Source: Candidatus Staskawiczbacteria bacterium RIFCSPLOWO2_01_FULL_38_12b (GTDB lineage Bacteria > Patescibacteriota > Minisyncoccia > Minisyncoccales > Staskawiczbacteraceae). Taken from it: a stretch of 29,808 nucleotides of DNA. Positions within the stretch are counted from its first letter, which is position 1. Every line of letters starts with the position of its first letter. Positions 1 to 6,734 of the stretch are shown piece after piece. The position numbers and the translations under genes are program-made. The notes beneath the pieces are model-generated. The model saw only the letters and a list, made by a program, of their open reading frames with translations, ran no database searches and was not told the DNA's origin. The DNA is taken from positions 26,903 to 56,710 of the forward strand of contig MHPA01000028.1 of NCBI GenBank assembly GCA_001820255.1. Direction: 5' to 3'.

Positions 1-1074
1 ATCTTCTGCGGTAAACTCCGGAGAAAATTCTTTTTCTAAAAATTCGGCGTCTTCCGCCCCAACACGAAAAACCGCCAAGGTTCCCACGTTGCCAAACATT
101 GCATCCCTTACAATTTCATCCATTTGGGTAATGTATTGGTGTCCCACGATAAGATTTAACCGATATTTTCTGGCTTCAGATAATATGTTGGCAAAAGACT
201 CGGTGGCAAAATTTTGGAATTCATCAACGTATAAATAAAAATCTTCCCTTTCTGGTTCGGGAATATCAACGCGGCTCATGGCGGCCAGTTGAATTTTGGT
301 AATCAACAACGCCCCCAACAGCCTCGAGTTGTCTTCGCCAATCCTCCCCTTTGATAAATCTAAAATCAATATTTTACCCTCATCCATGATTTTTCGCATA
401 TTGATGGTAGACTTGGTCTGCCCGATAATATTTCTTATTAAGGCATTGGAAACGAACTGCCCCACTTTGTTTTGAATAGCGGCCGTGGCTTCTATTTCAT
501 AGCGCTGAGTGTATCGGGCATACTCGGTAACCCAAAAAGATCTTACAATGGGGTCGGTAATCTTACTTACCACCTCTTTGCGGTATTCAGGGTCAGCCAG
601 CATCCGGTTAACTCCCAATAATGTTGAATCCGGATATTCCAAAAGCGCCAAAATAGCGTTGCTTAAAATATATTCCATTCGGGCGCTCCACACATCTGGC
701 CACACTTTTTTAAAAACCCCCATCAAGCCTCCCGCAACCAAATGCCGGTATTTAAAATCCACCTTTTCCATAACATTAAAAGCAATCGGAAAATCCAGGT
801 CGGCCGGATTTAAAAAAATAACGTCTTTAATCCTTTCCGGGGGCACAAAATCAAGGAGTTTTTCAGCTCCTTCTCCGTGGGGATCAACATAGGCTATGCC
901 ATGGCCGTTTTGAATATCCTGGATGGCCATGTTTTCCATCAAATTTGATTTTCCCATGCCGGTTTTACCGATGGTATAAAAGTGTCTCCGGCGGTCGTCT
1001 TGTTTTATTCCGAATTTCTTTTTTTGGTTTCGAAAAGAAGTTAATCCGAAAAATGTTGTTGGCTTGTTATCCAT
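1..1074 (-). CDS. VirD4/TraG-like type IV secretion ATPase (C-terminus cut by window edge)
   Basis: An ATP-driven, membrane-associated DNA or protein translocation (coupling) ATPase of the VirD4/TraG/HerA-like class. The reading frame is open from an ATG at 1074 to base 1, giving 358 codons with the C-terminus outside the window. Walker A is GKTGMGKS at residues 36-43, followed by YVDPHGEGA. Walker B is YLYVDEFQNF with D284-E285, followed by SEARKYRLNLIVGHQY, the usual arginine-finger/sensor region of this class. The start is fixed by the family-typical FGIKQDDRRRHFYTIGK lead into Walker A. It lies 83 bases downstream of the membrane-protein gene at 1158-2552. In CPR genomes these two proteins normally occur as a pair, so they probably form one machine. 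The substrate (conjugative DNA, pilus or protein) cannot be told from sequence. Confidence 0.85.
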   Translation of the reverse strand, partial: MDNKPTTFFGLTSFRNQKKKFGIKQDDRRRHFYTIGKTGMGKSNLMENMAIQDIQNGHGIAYVDPHGEGAEKLLDFVPPERIKDVIFLNPADLDFPIAFNVMEKVDFKYRHLVAGGLMGVFKKVWPDVWSARMEYILSNAILALLEYPDSTLLGVNRMLADPEYRKEVVSKITDPIVRSFWVTEYARYTQRYEIEATAAIQNKVGQFVSNALIRNIIGQTKSTINMRKIMDEGKILILDLSKGRIGEDNSRLLGALLITKIQLAAMSRVDIPEPEREDFYLYVDEFQNFATESFANILSEARKYRLNLIVGHQYITQMDEIVRDAMFGNVGTLAVFRVGAEDAEFLEKEFSPEFTAED

Positions 1075-1091
1075 AACTTCATGAAACATAC

Positions 1092-1142
1092 AACATGGAA
1101 CATAGAACAAACGACGTCGTTTTTTGTTATGTGTTCCATGTT
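1092..1142. repeat. Imperfect palindrome between the two secretion genes
   Basis: AACATGGAAC at 1092-1101 is mirrored by GTTCCATGTT at 1133-1142, around a perfect ACGACGTCGT centre at 1111-1120. The right arm carries a few extra T residues. Transcribed, it would fold into one long hairpin in the 83-base spacer between the membrane protein and the ATPase. It has no clean terminal T-run on the minus strand, so it may be an RNA-processing or attenuation site or a dispersed repeat rather than a terminator. Confidence 0.6.
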
Positions 1143-1157
1143 ATGTGTTATGTGATT

Positions 1158-2552
1158 TTACTCTGTCGGTAAATTAGGTGGCGGGCCTCCTTTTTTGGAT
1201 TCAACTCGTGCCATCGTAGGCGCCACCAAACCGGTAATTTTCAATGGGAAGTGATACAAGGTTGCCATTTCTTCCGTATTCAAAATAGGGCACTCCCCTC
1301 TCCTGTTTGGAAATAAGGGTGGAAATCTTAAAATATAATTTCTAAATTGCCTTCTGGTTCTTATAAAAGGTATACTGGTTCTGAAAAAATAATGGGTTTT
1401 TGGCCTTGTTGTAGTAGAAAATCTAAGAAAGTTTAGGTTATTTGTCTGAAAATGCGCAAAATATGACCTGGTAAGCGTCCGATGGGCGGAATTGTAATTT
1501 TCCCGCTTGGCAACATATACCCCCCGTATATTAGTTCTGAAAATCGGCCTTTTAACCTTGCCTTCTACTTCAGTAAGAATTTCCCGCTCGCCGGGACTCA
1601 GTAATAATTCCTTATCTTCACCTGCTTCGGTTTTTGTTGATTCAGTCCATTTATAGGTTGCCTTCTCGCCCGATCCTTCTTTTTTAGGACCCATTACTAA
1701 GTGATACATCATTTCATTTAACTCTTCAGCAAATGTTTTTGTATGCTTTATGGGACGCTTCGTTAATTTTGAAATTTCTTTATTGGCCTCACGGTAAAAA
1801 TTCGGCTCGTCATTTTCCGCTACCGACATCGTGGTAAATTGCAACCAAAACTGTTCCCCGGGCCCCAGCTTTGACATTAATTCCAATAAGGAAGAGAGCG
1901 GATCTATTCTTTTTTCTTCAGCGGAAATTCTTTCACCCTGGGGCTCAAAAAATTTTTCGTAGGTTCTTATGGGGTATACCTCGGGCTTTCTGCCTAAAAC
2001 AAAATCTTCGCCATACACGTCCCATTCTTTGTTGGGAATATTTTGGGGTACATTTTTTGTATAATCCGGCACTTCGGTAATTTCCAATTCAGGATAGTGA
2101 CTATAAAGAGATGTTTCTAAAGATGTTTTTGCTTGAGCTAAAACCCTTATGTAAAAATGCAATTTGCCTTCAATGCTAGCTATCTCCCAAGACGTCCAGC
2201 CCGGGGCGTCCGGCAAATCTCCCTCGCACCATTGCTCTCTCCAGTTGGCTTGATTAAAGTTAACTCCCCACATAACGGTATAAACATCTTCCATGGCTTT
2301 TAAGGGAACCAATACCTCTTTTGGGGGCACCACTTCCAGTACCACCCATTTTTTCTTACCATAAGAAAAATCCCATCGTATCCACCAAAGATACAATTTC
2401 TTTAATTCTACCGACAAAAATAAGGGGAAAAAAACCCACCACCACACTCTTAAAAAGGGTATAAATAAAATAACAATCATTAAAAAAACCCACCAAAAAG
2501 AGGCGAATAGAATTTTGTTAATAGGTCCGGCCCACCAAAAATAATTTGCCAT
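1158..2552 (-). CDS. Conserved CPR membrane protein paired with VirD4-like ATPase
   Basis: A 464-residue protein with one or two N-terminal membrane segments (about residues 8-50, very rich in Trp and Phe) and a long soluble part. It matches a CPR-typical family encoded immediately before a VirD4-like ATPase. Recognisable pieces are the middle segment SWEIASIEGKLHFYIRVLAQ, the stretch ITEVPDYTKNVP, GPGEQFWLQF, and the C-terminal ILNTEEMATLYHFP followed by RVESKKGGPPPNLPTE. That tail resembles sequence preceding the ATPase core in related coupling proteins. It probably anchors or regulates the ATPase at 1-1074. I know of no enzymatic role. The ATG at 2552 has no clear Shine-Dalgarno and sits 10 bases or so after a long palindromic element. 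Confidence 0.75.
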   Translation of the reverse strand: MANYFWWAGPINKILFASFWWVFLMIVILFIPFLRVWWWVFFPLFLSVELKKLYLWWIRWDFSYGKKKWVVLEVVPPKEVLVPLKAMEDVYTVMWGVNFNQANWREQWCEGDLPDAPGWTSWEIASIEGKLHFYIRVLAQAKTSLETSLYSHYPELEITEVPDYTKNVPQNIPNKEWDVYGEDFVLGRKPEVYPIRTYEKFFEPQGERISAEEKRIDPLSSLLELMSKLGPGEQFWLQFTTMSVAENDEPNFYREANKEISKLTKRPIKHTKTFAEELNEMMYHLVMGPKKEGSGEKATYKWTESTKTEAGEDKELLLSPGEREILTEVEGKVKRPIFRTNIRGVYVAKRENYNSAHRTLTRSYFAHFQTNNLNFLRFSTTTRPKTHYFFRTSIPFIRTRRQFRNYILRFPPLFPNRRGECPILNTEEMATLYHFPLKITGLVAPTMARVESKKGGPPPNLPTE

Positions 2553-2574
2553 GAGTTTATATAGACTAACTAGT

Positions 2575-2777
2575 TACCTTAAATTACGAAATGACCATGA
2601 TAAAAACTTTTTCGGGCTCTTTATGGGGAATTTCGCCGGTAATCTGCGTAAAAATGTTTAAACGTAAGCGTCTGCCTGTGCGTTCACGCAGACAGGTGGC
2701 TACGTTTAAACATTTTTCCACAGCTACCGCCAAAATTCCCTCATAAATAACTCCGAATCATTTCGTAATTTAAGGTA
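2575..2777. repeat. MITE-like 203-bp palindromic element with 20-bp terminal inverted repeats
   Basis: The ends are exact inverted copies: TACCTTAAATTACGAAATGA at 2575-2594 and its complement at 2758-2777. Inside, both arms continue as imperfect mirrors: (C)TTTATG(A/G)GGGAATTT, then a GCCG(G)TA block, then AAAAATGTTTAAACGTA at 2648-2666 against its complement at about 2702-2718. The tip is a hairpin of GTCTGCCTGTG and its mirror. The whole unit folds on itself. It has no coding capacity for a transposase. The right end supplies the last dozen codons and stop of the gene at 2741-3010. A shorter relative lies at 6625-6683. Confidence 0.85.
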
Positions 2778-3010
2778 GTTAGCTTTACGATGTCGGGCAA
2801 ATACTGCAAAAGGATTACAAGAAAAGAAACTAAAAAGAATCCCGTGATGAAAAATTCAAACGTATACAAAAGCGGCACGACGATAAATGTAGCTTTTTTT
2901 TCATGCCAATAGTATACCAAGGAAAAAAGGACGGCATAAAAAAGCGCCGTTGCTACCAGTAATACAATGTTTGCCCAAAAAATTGGTGAAGCTGGAATAG
3001 CGATTACCAT
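2741..3010 (-). CDS. Small two-helix membrane protein
   Basis: An 89-residue hydrophobic protein with two predicted membrane segments (about residues 10-33 and 42-68), separated by the short polar turn YYWHEKK. I do not recognise a named family. Its place directly before the secretion-ATPase partner protein suggests it belongs to that locus. Its C-terminal residues, from about TTLNYEMIRSYL to the stop, are encoded by the right terminal repeat of the palindromic element at 2575-2777. The native end has therefore probably been replaced. The ATG at 3010 is preceded by an in-frame-stop ATG AAG TAA a few bases upstream and by no clear Shine-Dalgarno. Confidence 0.65.
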   Translation of the reverse strand: MVIAIPASPIFWANIVLLVATALFYAVLFSLVYYWHEKKATFIVVPLLYTFEFFITGFFLVSFLVILLQYLPDIVKLTTLNYEMIRSYL

Positions 3011-3065
3011 ATTACTTCATTATAATTCCAAATTAAGAAGAAGTAAATACGCCGCATATGCAATT

Positions 3066-3090
3066 AAAAATCCCGCAGAAGCGGGATTTT
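3066..3090 (-). terminator. Intrinsic terminator of the HARE-HTH gene
   Basis: A perfect 10-bp stem (AAAATCCCGC, loop at 3077-3080, GCGGGATTTT) lies 24 bases past the stop of the gene at 3114-4142. Reading the minus strand, the stem is followed by TTTTTAATT. The A/T-symmetric stem could also work on the plus strand. Confidence 0.85.
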
Positions 3091-3113
3091 CAATGCTTGC
3101 AACACTTCTCACT

Positions 3114-4142
3114 TTACGCAATTTGAGTTTCTACCAAAAAATACTTTCCCTGTGCGTCTTTTTGGAAATACTTTTTATTATTTAATTTAATTAAAATGGT
3201 ATTTTTTTCAACAAATCTTTGGCTAAGCACCTCTTTTACAATTTCTTCTTTGCTTGCTAATTGGGGTTTCTCTTTCAAGATGTTAGCAATAATATCCTTG
3301 ATAGTTCCGGGCACATAGCCCCATTCACCCAATGCATACATTCCCCTGCCCACAAGGACAAATCTTGCATCTTTAATTAATTCATTGTGCACCGTTTGAG
3401 GGTGGGTTTTTTTATTGGCTTGATTAAACTCAAGCTGGTCTATTAATGAAGTGATTTCCCTGAAGTGCAAAGGTTTTTGGTGTTTCTTAAATACTAAAAA
3501 TGCCTTGTCTTTGACACTTCTTGGCTTTATTTCGGGCCAGTCAATTAGCCCAAGTTTATTTTCTTTATTGGCTTGTATCCGCTTTGAAACTTCAAGATAG
3601 GAATCCAATGCTTGGCTGTGCAAATCATACTTGGAAGCAAACTTGGCAAATAACTCCCCTTTTATCAAAGGGGCGCCATGGCTTTGCAGATCCAAGGCTA
3701 AGGCGTTTAATGTATCTTTGACTTTCTTTTCGGGGTCTTGCATGGTTGACCAAAAATAATAATAATCCCTCTTTTCGCATACCCTTGAAAATTGATCCCC
3801 CAGCATCAAAAAAAATAACACATGGGGTTTGTGCTTTGCGCCACCCAAATCGGCTAATACCGTTTCCTCTTTCGCAAAACCGCCTTTTTGCTGGAAGTAA
3901 TTTTCAAATTCCAAAAACACCTTTTGCAAGGTTTCTTTATGGTTTTTTCTAACAAAACTAAAACCGACTTCTTCGATTTGACGAACCCTTTCACGGGTTA
4001 TGCCAAAGCTCTTGCCGATGGATTCTAGGGTTTCTATGCTTCCGGTTTTTACCCCAAAACGCCGGTCAAAAATATCCTTGGTTTTTGGCGAAAGGCCTTT
4101 GGTTAATTTTGCGTAAATTTGAGAGTAATTAATACTGTTCAT
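3114..4142 (-). CDS. Sigma-region-4-like and HARE-HTH DNA-binding regulator
   Basis: A 342-residue putative transcription regulator. Residues 38-58 (TLESIGKSFGITRERVRQIEE) are a textbook sigma-70 region 4.2 helix-turn-helix of the kind that reads a -35 box, but no region 2 is present. Residues about 210-275 match a HARE-HTH winged-helix domain, as in RNA polymerase delta subunit: PLHFREITSLI, then HPQTVHNELIKD, then FVLVGRGMYALGEWG. A further winged-helix-like unit fills about 276-342. Such sigma-4/HARE fusions recur in CPR bacteria, and their targets are unknown. It is a single-gene unit with a strong promoter at 4177-4205 and a terminator at 3066-3090. The ATG at 4142 lacks a visible Shine-Dalgarno, with about 28 bases of leader. 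Confidence 0.8.
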   Translation of the reverse strand: MNSINYSQIYAKLTKGLSPKTKDIFDRRFGVKTGSIETLESIGKSFGITRERVRQIEEVGFSFVRKNHKETLQKVFLEFENYFQQKGGFAKEETVLADLGGAKHKPHVLFFLMLGDQFSRVCEKRDYYYFWSTMQDPEKKVKDTLNALALDLQSHGAPLIKGELFAKFASKYDLHSQALDSYLEVSKRIQANKENKLGLIDWPEIKPRSVKDKAFLVFKKHQKPLHFREITSLIDQLEFNQANKKTHPQTVHNELIKDARFVLVGRGMYALGEWGYVPGTIKDIIANILKEKPQLASKEEIVKEVLSQRFVEKNTILIKLNNKKYFQKDAQGKYFLVETQIA

Positions 4143-4176
4143 AGTTATACGTTATTAATATCTACGTTATTATCAA

Positions 4177-4205
4177 AGTCTAACATACCAATAAAGATAT
4201 GTCAA
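4177..4205 (-). promoter_or_regulatory. Extended -10 sigma-70-type promoter of the HARE-HTH gene
   Basis: On the minus strand, TTGACA (4200-4205), a 17-base spacer and TAGACT (4177-4182) preceded by TGT, forming an extended -10. Transcription would start near 4170, about 28 bases before the ATG at 4142. Two AATAACGTA-like copies lie in the leader and could be an operator, which is inference only. Confidence 0.75.
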
Positions 4206-4266
4206 GCGTTCCACGGCCAAGGTTCCTATTTCCCCCTTTTTTGCAATCTCCTATCGCTCCACTTTT

Positions 4267-4310
4267 GTCCCGATTACATCGCGGATCCTCGATGGTTTTT
4301 CCATCGGGAC
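4267..4310. repeat. Palindromic repeat at the secF 3' end
   Basis: GTCCCGAT at 4267-4274 is mirrored by ATCGGGAC at 4303-4310. A nested hairpin CGATGG-TTTTT-CCATCG lies at 4290-4306. The repeat encodes the last residues of SecF (after SWSRWKN) and contains its TAA at 4274-4276. No T-run follows on the minus strand, so it is not a standard terminator. Confidence 0.6.
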
Positions 4311-5188
4311 CAACTGACAAGCAAGGGACTGGCAATAAAAATAGAAGAATACGCTCCGCTTGCCACCCCAATCATCAAGGCCAATGAAAAGTATTTAAGA
4401 GTTTGCCCCCCAAAAAAGAACAACGAAGCCATAACTAATAATACCGTACATACCGTACTGATAGATCTTCCAATAGTTTGATTTAAGCTCAAGTCAACCG
4501 TCTCACTAAATTGCGCCATTCCCCTTCTTAAAATATTTTCGCGAATCCTATCAAAAATAACAATGGTATCGTGAACGGAAAAGCCCAAAATGGTCAACAG
4601 CGCCGCAATAATAGGAATGGTAATTTCTGCATTATAAAATTTCCCCAGTAAAGAAAAAACTCCCAAGGGAATTAAAATATCATGAAACAAGGCGATCAAC
4701 GAAGTGGTCCCATATTTCCACGAAGCTACCGGTCTTGAAACTTTTCGAAATGCAAACGCAATATATAACGTAATCGACGCCAATGCCAGCACAATGGCAA
4801 TTTCTGTTTTATTTTTTAAATCCTGTCCTACAGAAGGTCCTATGTATTGAAAACTTTTCTCCTCTAATGGTGCAAGCTCATGTAATTTTGCAAGCACTTT
4901 TTGATGAGCCGCTTCATCAATTCCCTTAAATTGCAACACGGCCCCTTTGTCCCCGGTTGGCTGGATGACAATTTCGCCCAAGTCAAATTCAGACAGAGAC
5001 TTTGAAATTTCCTCATTGGACGGCCGCTGATCGGTAAAACCGACTTCCATATTACTGCCGCCAGTAAACTCAATACCGAATTTCAAACCAAACACTATCA
5101 AAGACGCAATTGAAGCGATGATCAATATACCTGAAACCAGATAATATAATTTTGAATATTTTGTGAAAGGAAAATTCATATAATTCAA
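4274..5188 (-). CDS. secF: Protein translocase subunit SecF
   Basis: SecF is the partner of SecD. Together they use the proton-motive force to pull secreted proteins through SecYEG. The 304-residue length is normal for a stand-alone SecF. Visible features are the first membrane helix (about 14-36), the hallmark FGIEFTGGSNMEVGF, a short periplasmic P4-like domain, and a cluster of five helices containing GFSVHDTIVIFDRIRENI, the conserved region IV motif. It begins 7 bases after the secD stop, so the two are co-transcribed. The ATG at 5188 is chosen; a second ATG three codons later (MNF) is possible. The C-terminal tail NHRGSAM comes from a palindromic repeat and is probably not ancestral. Confidence 0.95.
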   Translation of the reverse strand: MNYMNFPFTKYSKLYYLVSGILIIASIASLIVFGLKFGIEFTGGSNMEVGFTDQRPSNEEISKSLSEFDLGEIVIQPTGDKGAVLQFKGIDEAAHQKVLAKLHELAPLEEKSFQYIGPSVGQDLKNKTEIAIVLALASITLYIAFAFRKVSRPVASWKYGTTSLIALFHDILIPLGVFSLLGKFYNAEITIPIIAALLTILGFSVHDTIVIFDRIRENILRRGMAQFSETVDLSLNQTIGRSISTVCTVLLVMASLFFFGGQTLKYFSLALMIGVASGAYSSIFIASPLLVSWSRWKNHRGSAM

Positions 5189-5195
5189 AGTATAA

Positions 5196-6617
5196 TTATA
5201 ATAGCCATTTAACTTTCTCTGCCCATGTACCGATAACCACCATTAATAAAATCCTGGTGATAAAAATAGCCGAAAACAAACTAACTAAGACACCCAACGC
5301 CAAAGTCAGTGCGAAGCCTTTAATAAAAGAAGTGGAAAATATAAATAAAATGACGCACACTAGCAAAGAGTTAATATTGCTATCTCTAATTGATGGCCAA
5401 GCCCGGCTAAACCCTTCGGAAATTGCCAATGGCAATGCTTTGCCCTGTCGGATTTCTTCTTTCATTCTGGCAAAAATCAAAATATTGGCATCCACCGCCA
5501 TTCCAATGGACAAAATAAATCCTCCGATGCCGGCCAAGGTTAATGTGACAGGAACCAGTTTGAATATGGAAAGCGTAATGGCAACATATATCATTAAAGC
5601 TATGGAAGCCAACAGACCCGGTAACCGGTAAAAAACTATCATAAATAATACCACTGCTAAAAGACCGTACACTCCCGCCCACAAAGATTTTTGCAAAGAA
5701 GCCGATCCTAACATTGGCCCTACGGTTTCCTGCAAAATCGGGCTGCCTATTTTTACCGGCAAAGCTCCGGAGTTTAATCTTCTGGCAATATCGTTGGCGG
5801 TTTGAGCAGACATATCTCCGGAAATTACCGCTGTGCCGCCGGTTATTTTATCTTGAATCATCGGAGCATATAAATCATTGCCATCAATCTTTCCGTCGCC
5901 ACTGGTGTCAATAATAGAAGCCCCGTCTAATAAAATTGCCAATGGTTTTTTAATGTTTCGCTCGGTAATTTGTTCAAATAATTTTGCCCCTTCGGTATTA
6001 AATGCGAGCTGAATTTGGGGCTTGTAGGTAGTTTGATCAAAAACAACCGTGGCTTTGGTTAAGTATTTTCCCGTAAGTTCGGTGGGTTTAATATAAGGAT
6101 TTTGCAATGCCAGCTCCCAGTCTTTTATTTTTGTAATGTCCTGCTGTTTTTCTTGGGCTGCTTGGACTTCTTTTATTTTTTCCAAAATTTGCTGGCTTTC
6201 TTTTTCATCCCTTAGCTCGTCAAATTCCAAATATGGAGTTTGGCCTATCATCTCTATGGCCTGGGCTACATCTTTTACCCCGGGCAATTGAACCACCAAT
6301 TTATCCGTGCCCTGAATTTGCACCACCGGCTCCGATACGCCAAATAAATTCACCCTCCTTTCTATCACATCGCGAAGCCCCGACATGGCACCGGATTTAT
6401 CTAAAACCGTACTTAAATCCGCCTGATAGGTTAAGTTCACTCCACCTTGCAAATCCAAACCAAGCACATAGGGTTTTTGCCAAAAATGGGGCAACTTCCA
6501 GGAAAATTGGTGATTTAAAGCGTCAACTCCTTTATTAAAATAATCAGGGTAAGCAAAATTTCCCGCCAACACCGCCAGTATCATAACCCCGATGAAAATA
6601 AAATATTTTTGAGACAT
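5196..6617 (-). CDS. secD: Protein translocase subunit SecD, with an EF-hand-like insert
   Basis: SecD, with SecF, drives late steps of Sec-dependent export. The start is placed at the ATG at 6617 (MSQKYFIFIGVMIL, 473 residues) because the longer upstream frame simply reads through a palindromic repeat. Motifs are VLGLDLQGGVNL in the first periplasmic region, the P1 domain, and GMAVDANILIFARMKEEI in the membrane half. The segment IIDTSGDGKIDGNDLYAP (residues about 235-252) replaces the short I-S-A-P turn usual in SecD. D237 to L249 form a dockerin or EF-hand-like calcium loop, DxSGDGxIDxxD. Translation probably uses AAGG nine bases before the ATG, which is part of the repeat at 6625-6683. The promoter is at 6703-6730. 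Confidence 0.95.
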   Translation of the reverse strand: MSQKYFIFIGVMILAVLAGNFAYPDYFNKGVDALNHQFSWKLPHFWQKPYVLGLDLQGGVNLTYQADLSTVLDKSGAMSGLRDVIERRVNLFGVSEPVVQIQGTDKLVVQLPGVKDVAQAIEMIGQTPYLEFDELRDEKESQQILEKIKEVQAAQEKQQDITKIKDWELALQNPYIKPTELTGKYLTKATVVFDQTTYKPQIQLAFNTEGAKLFEQITERNIKKPLAILLDGASIIDTSGDGKIDGNDLYAPMIQDKITGGTAVISGDMSAQTANDIARRLNSGALPVKIGSPILQETVGPMLGSASLQKSLWAGVYGLLAVVLFMIVFYRLPGLLASIALMIYVAITLSIFKLVPVTLTLAGIGGFILSIGMAVDANILIFARMKEEIRQGKALPLAISEGFSRAWPSIRDSNINSLLVCVILFIFSTSFIKGFALTLALGVLVSLFSAIFITRILLMVVIGTWAEKVKWLL

Positions 6618-6624
6618 TTTTAAA

Positions 6625-6683
6625 TACCTTAAATTACGAAATGATTCGGAGCGCTTTATGAGGGAATTTCGTAATTTGAGGTA
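6625..6683. repeat. 59-bp palindromic repeat forming the secD leader
   Basis: A second member of the family at 2575-2777. TACCTTAAATTACGAAAT (6625-6642) is mirrored by its near-exact complement at 6665-6683. The inner TTCGGAG and TTTATGAGGGAATTT blocks match the right half of the larger element. It lies between the secD promoter and start codon, so the mRNA would carry an 18-bp hairpin. Its edge (TAAGGTA on the minus strand) is the only Shine-Dalgarno-like site before secD. Confidence 0.85.
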
Positions 6684-6702
6684 AAATATAAAACGATTTT
6701 TT

Positions 6703-6730
6703 ATTATAACCAACTTGCAAAATTAATCAA
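6703..6730 (-). promoter_or_regulatory. Sigma-70-type promoter of secDF
   Basis: Minus strand TTGATT (6725-6730), a 16-base spacer and a perfect TATAAT (6703-6708). The start would fall near 6696, giving an leader of about 80 bases that contains the whole palindromic repeat at 6625-6683. Confidence 0.65.
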
Positions 6731-6734
6731 GGCT

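Noticed and set aside
509..892. 127-codon plus-strand open frame
   Set aside because: It lies entirely opposite the VirD4-like ATPase frame, which has clear Walker motifs; the plus-strand product has no recognisable motif.
1075..1157. Fission of one fused secretion protein into two genes by the palindrome
   Set aside because: As far as I recall, CPR genomes commonly encode the membrane partner and the ATPase as separate neighbours, so separation is probably ancestral.
2648..2720. tRNA or structured RNA in the centre of the palindromic element
   Set aside because: The fold is a simple mirrored hairpin without a cloverleaf or conserved tRNA bases.
4267..4310. Intrinsic terminator after secF
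   Set aside because: The stem is good but no T-run follows on the minus strand, and the stop codon lies inside it; called a repeat instead.
4119..4481. 120-codon plus-strand frame across the secF 3' end and the regulator promoter
   Set aside because: It is antisense to secF and covers a good minus-strand promoter; it has low-complexity composition and no family resemblance.
6618..6713. N-terminal extension of SecD
   Set aside because: The extra 32 residues are only read-through of the palindromic repeat and promoter region; SecD normally starts just before its first membrane helix, as the ATG at 6617 does.
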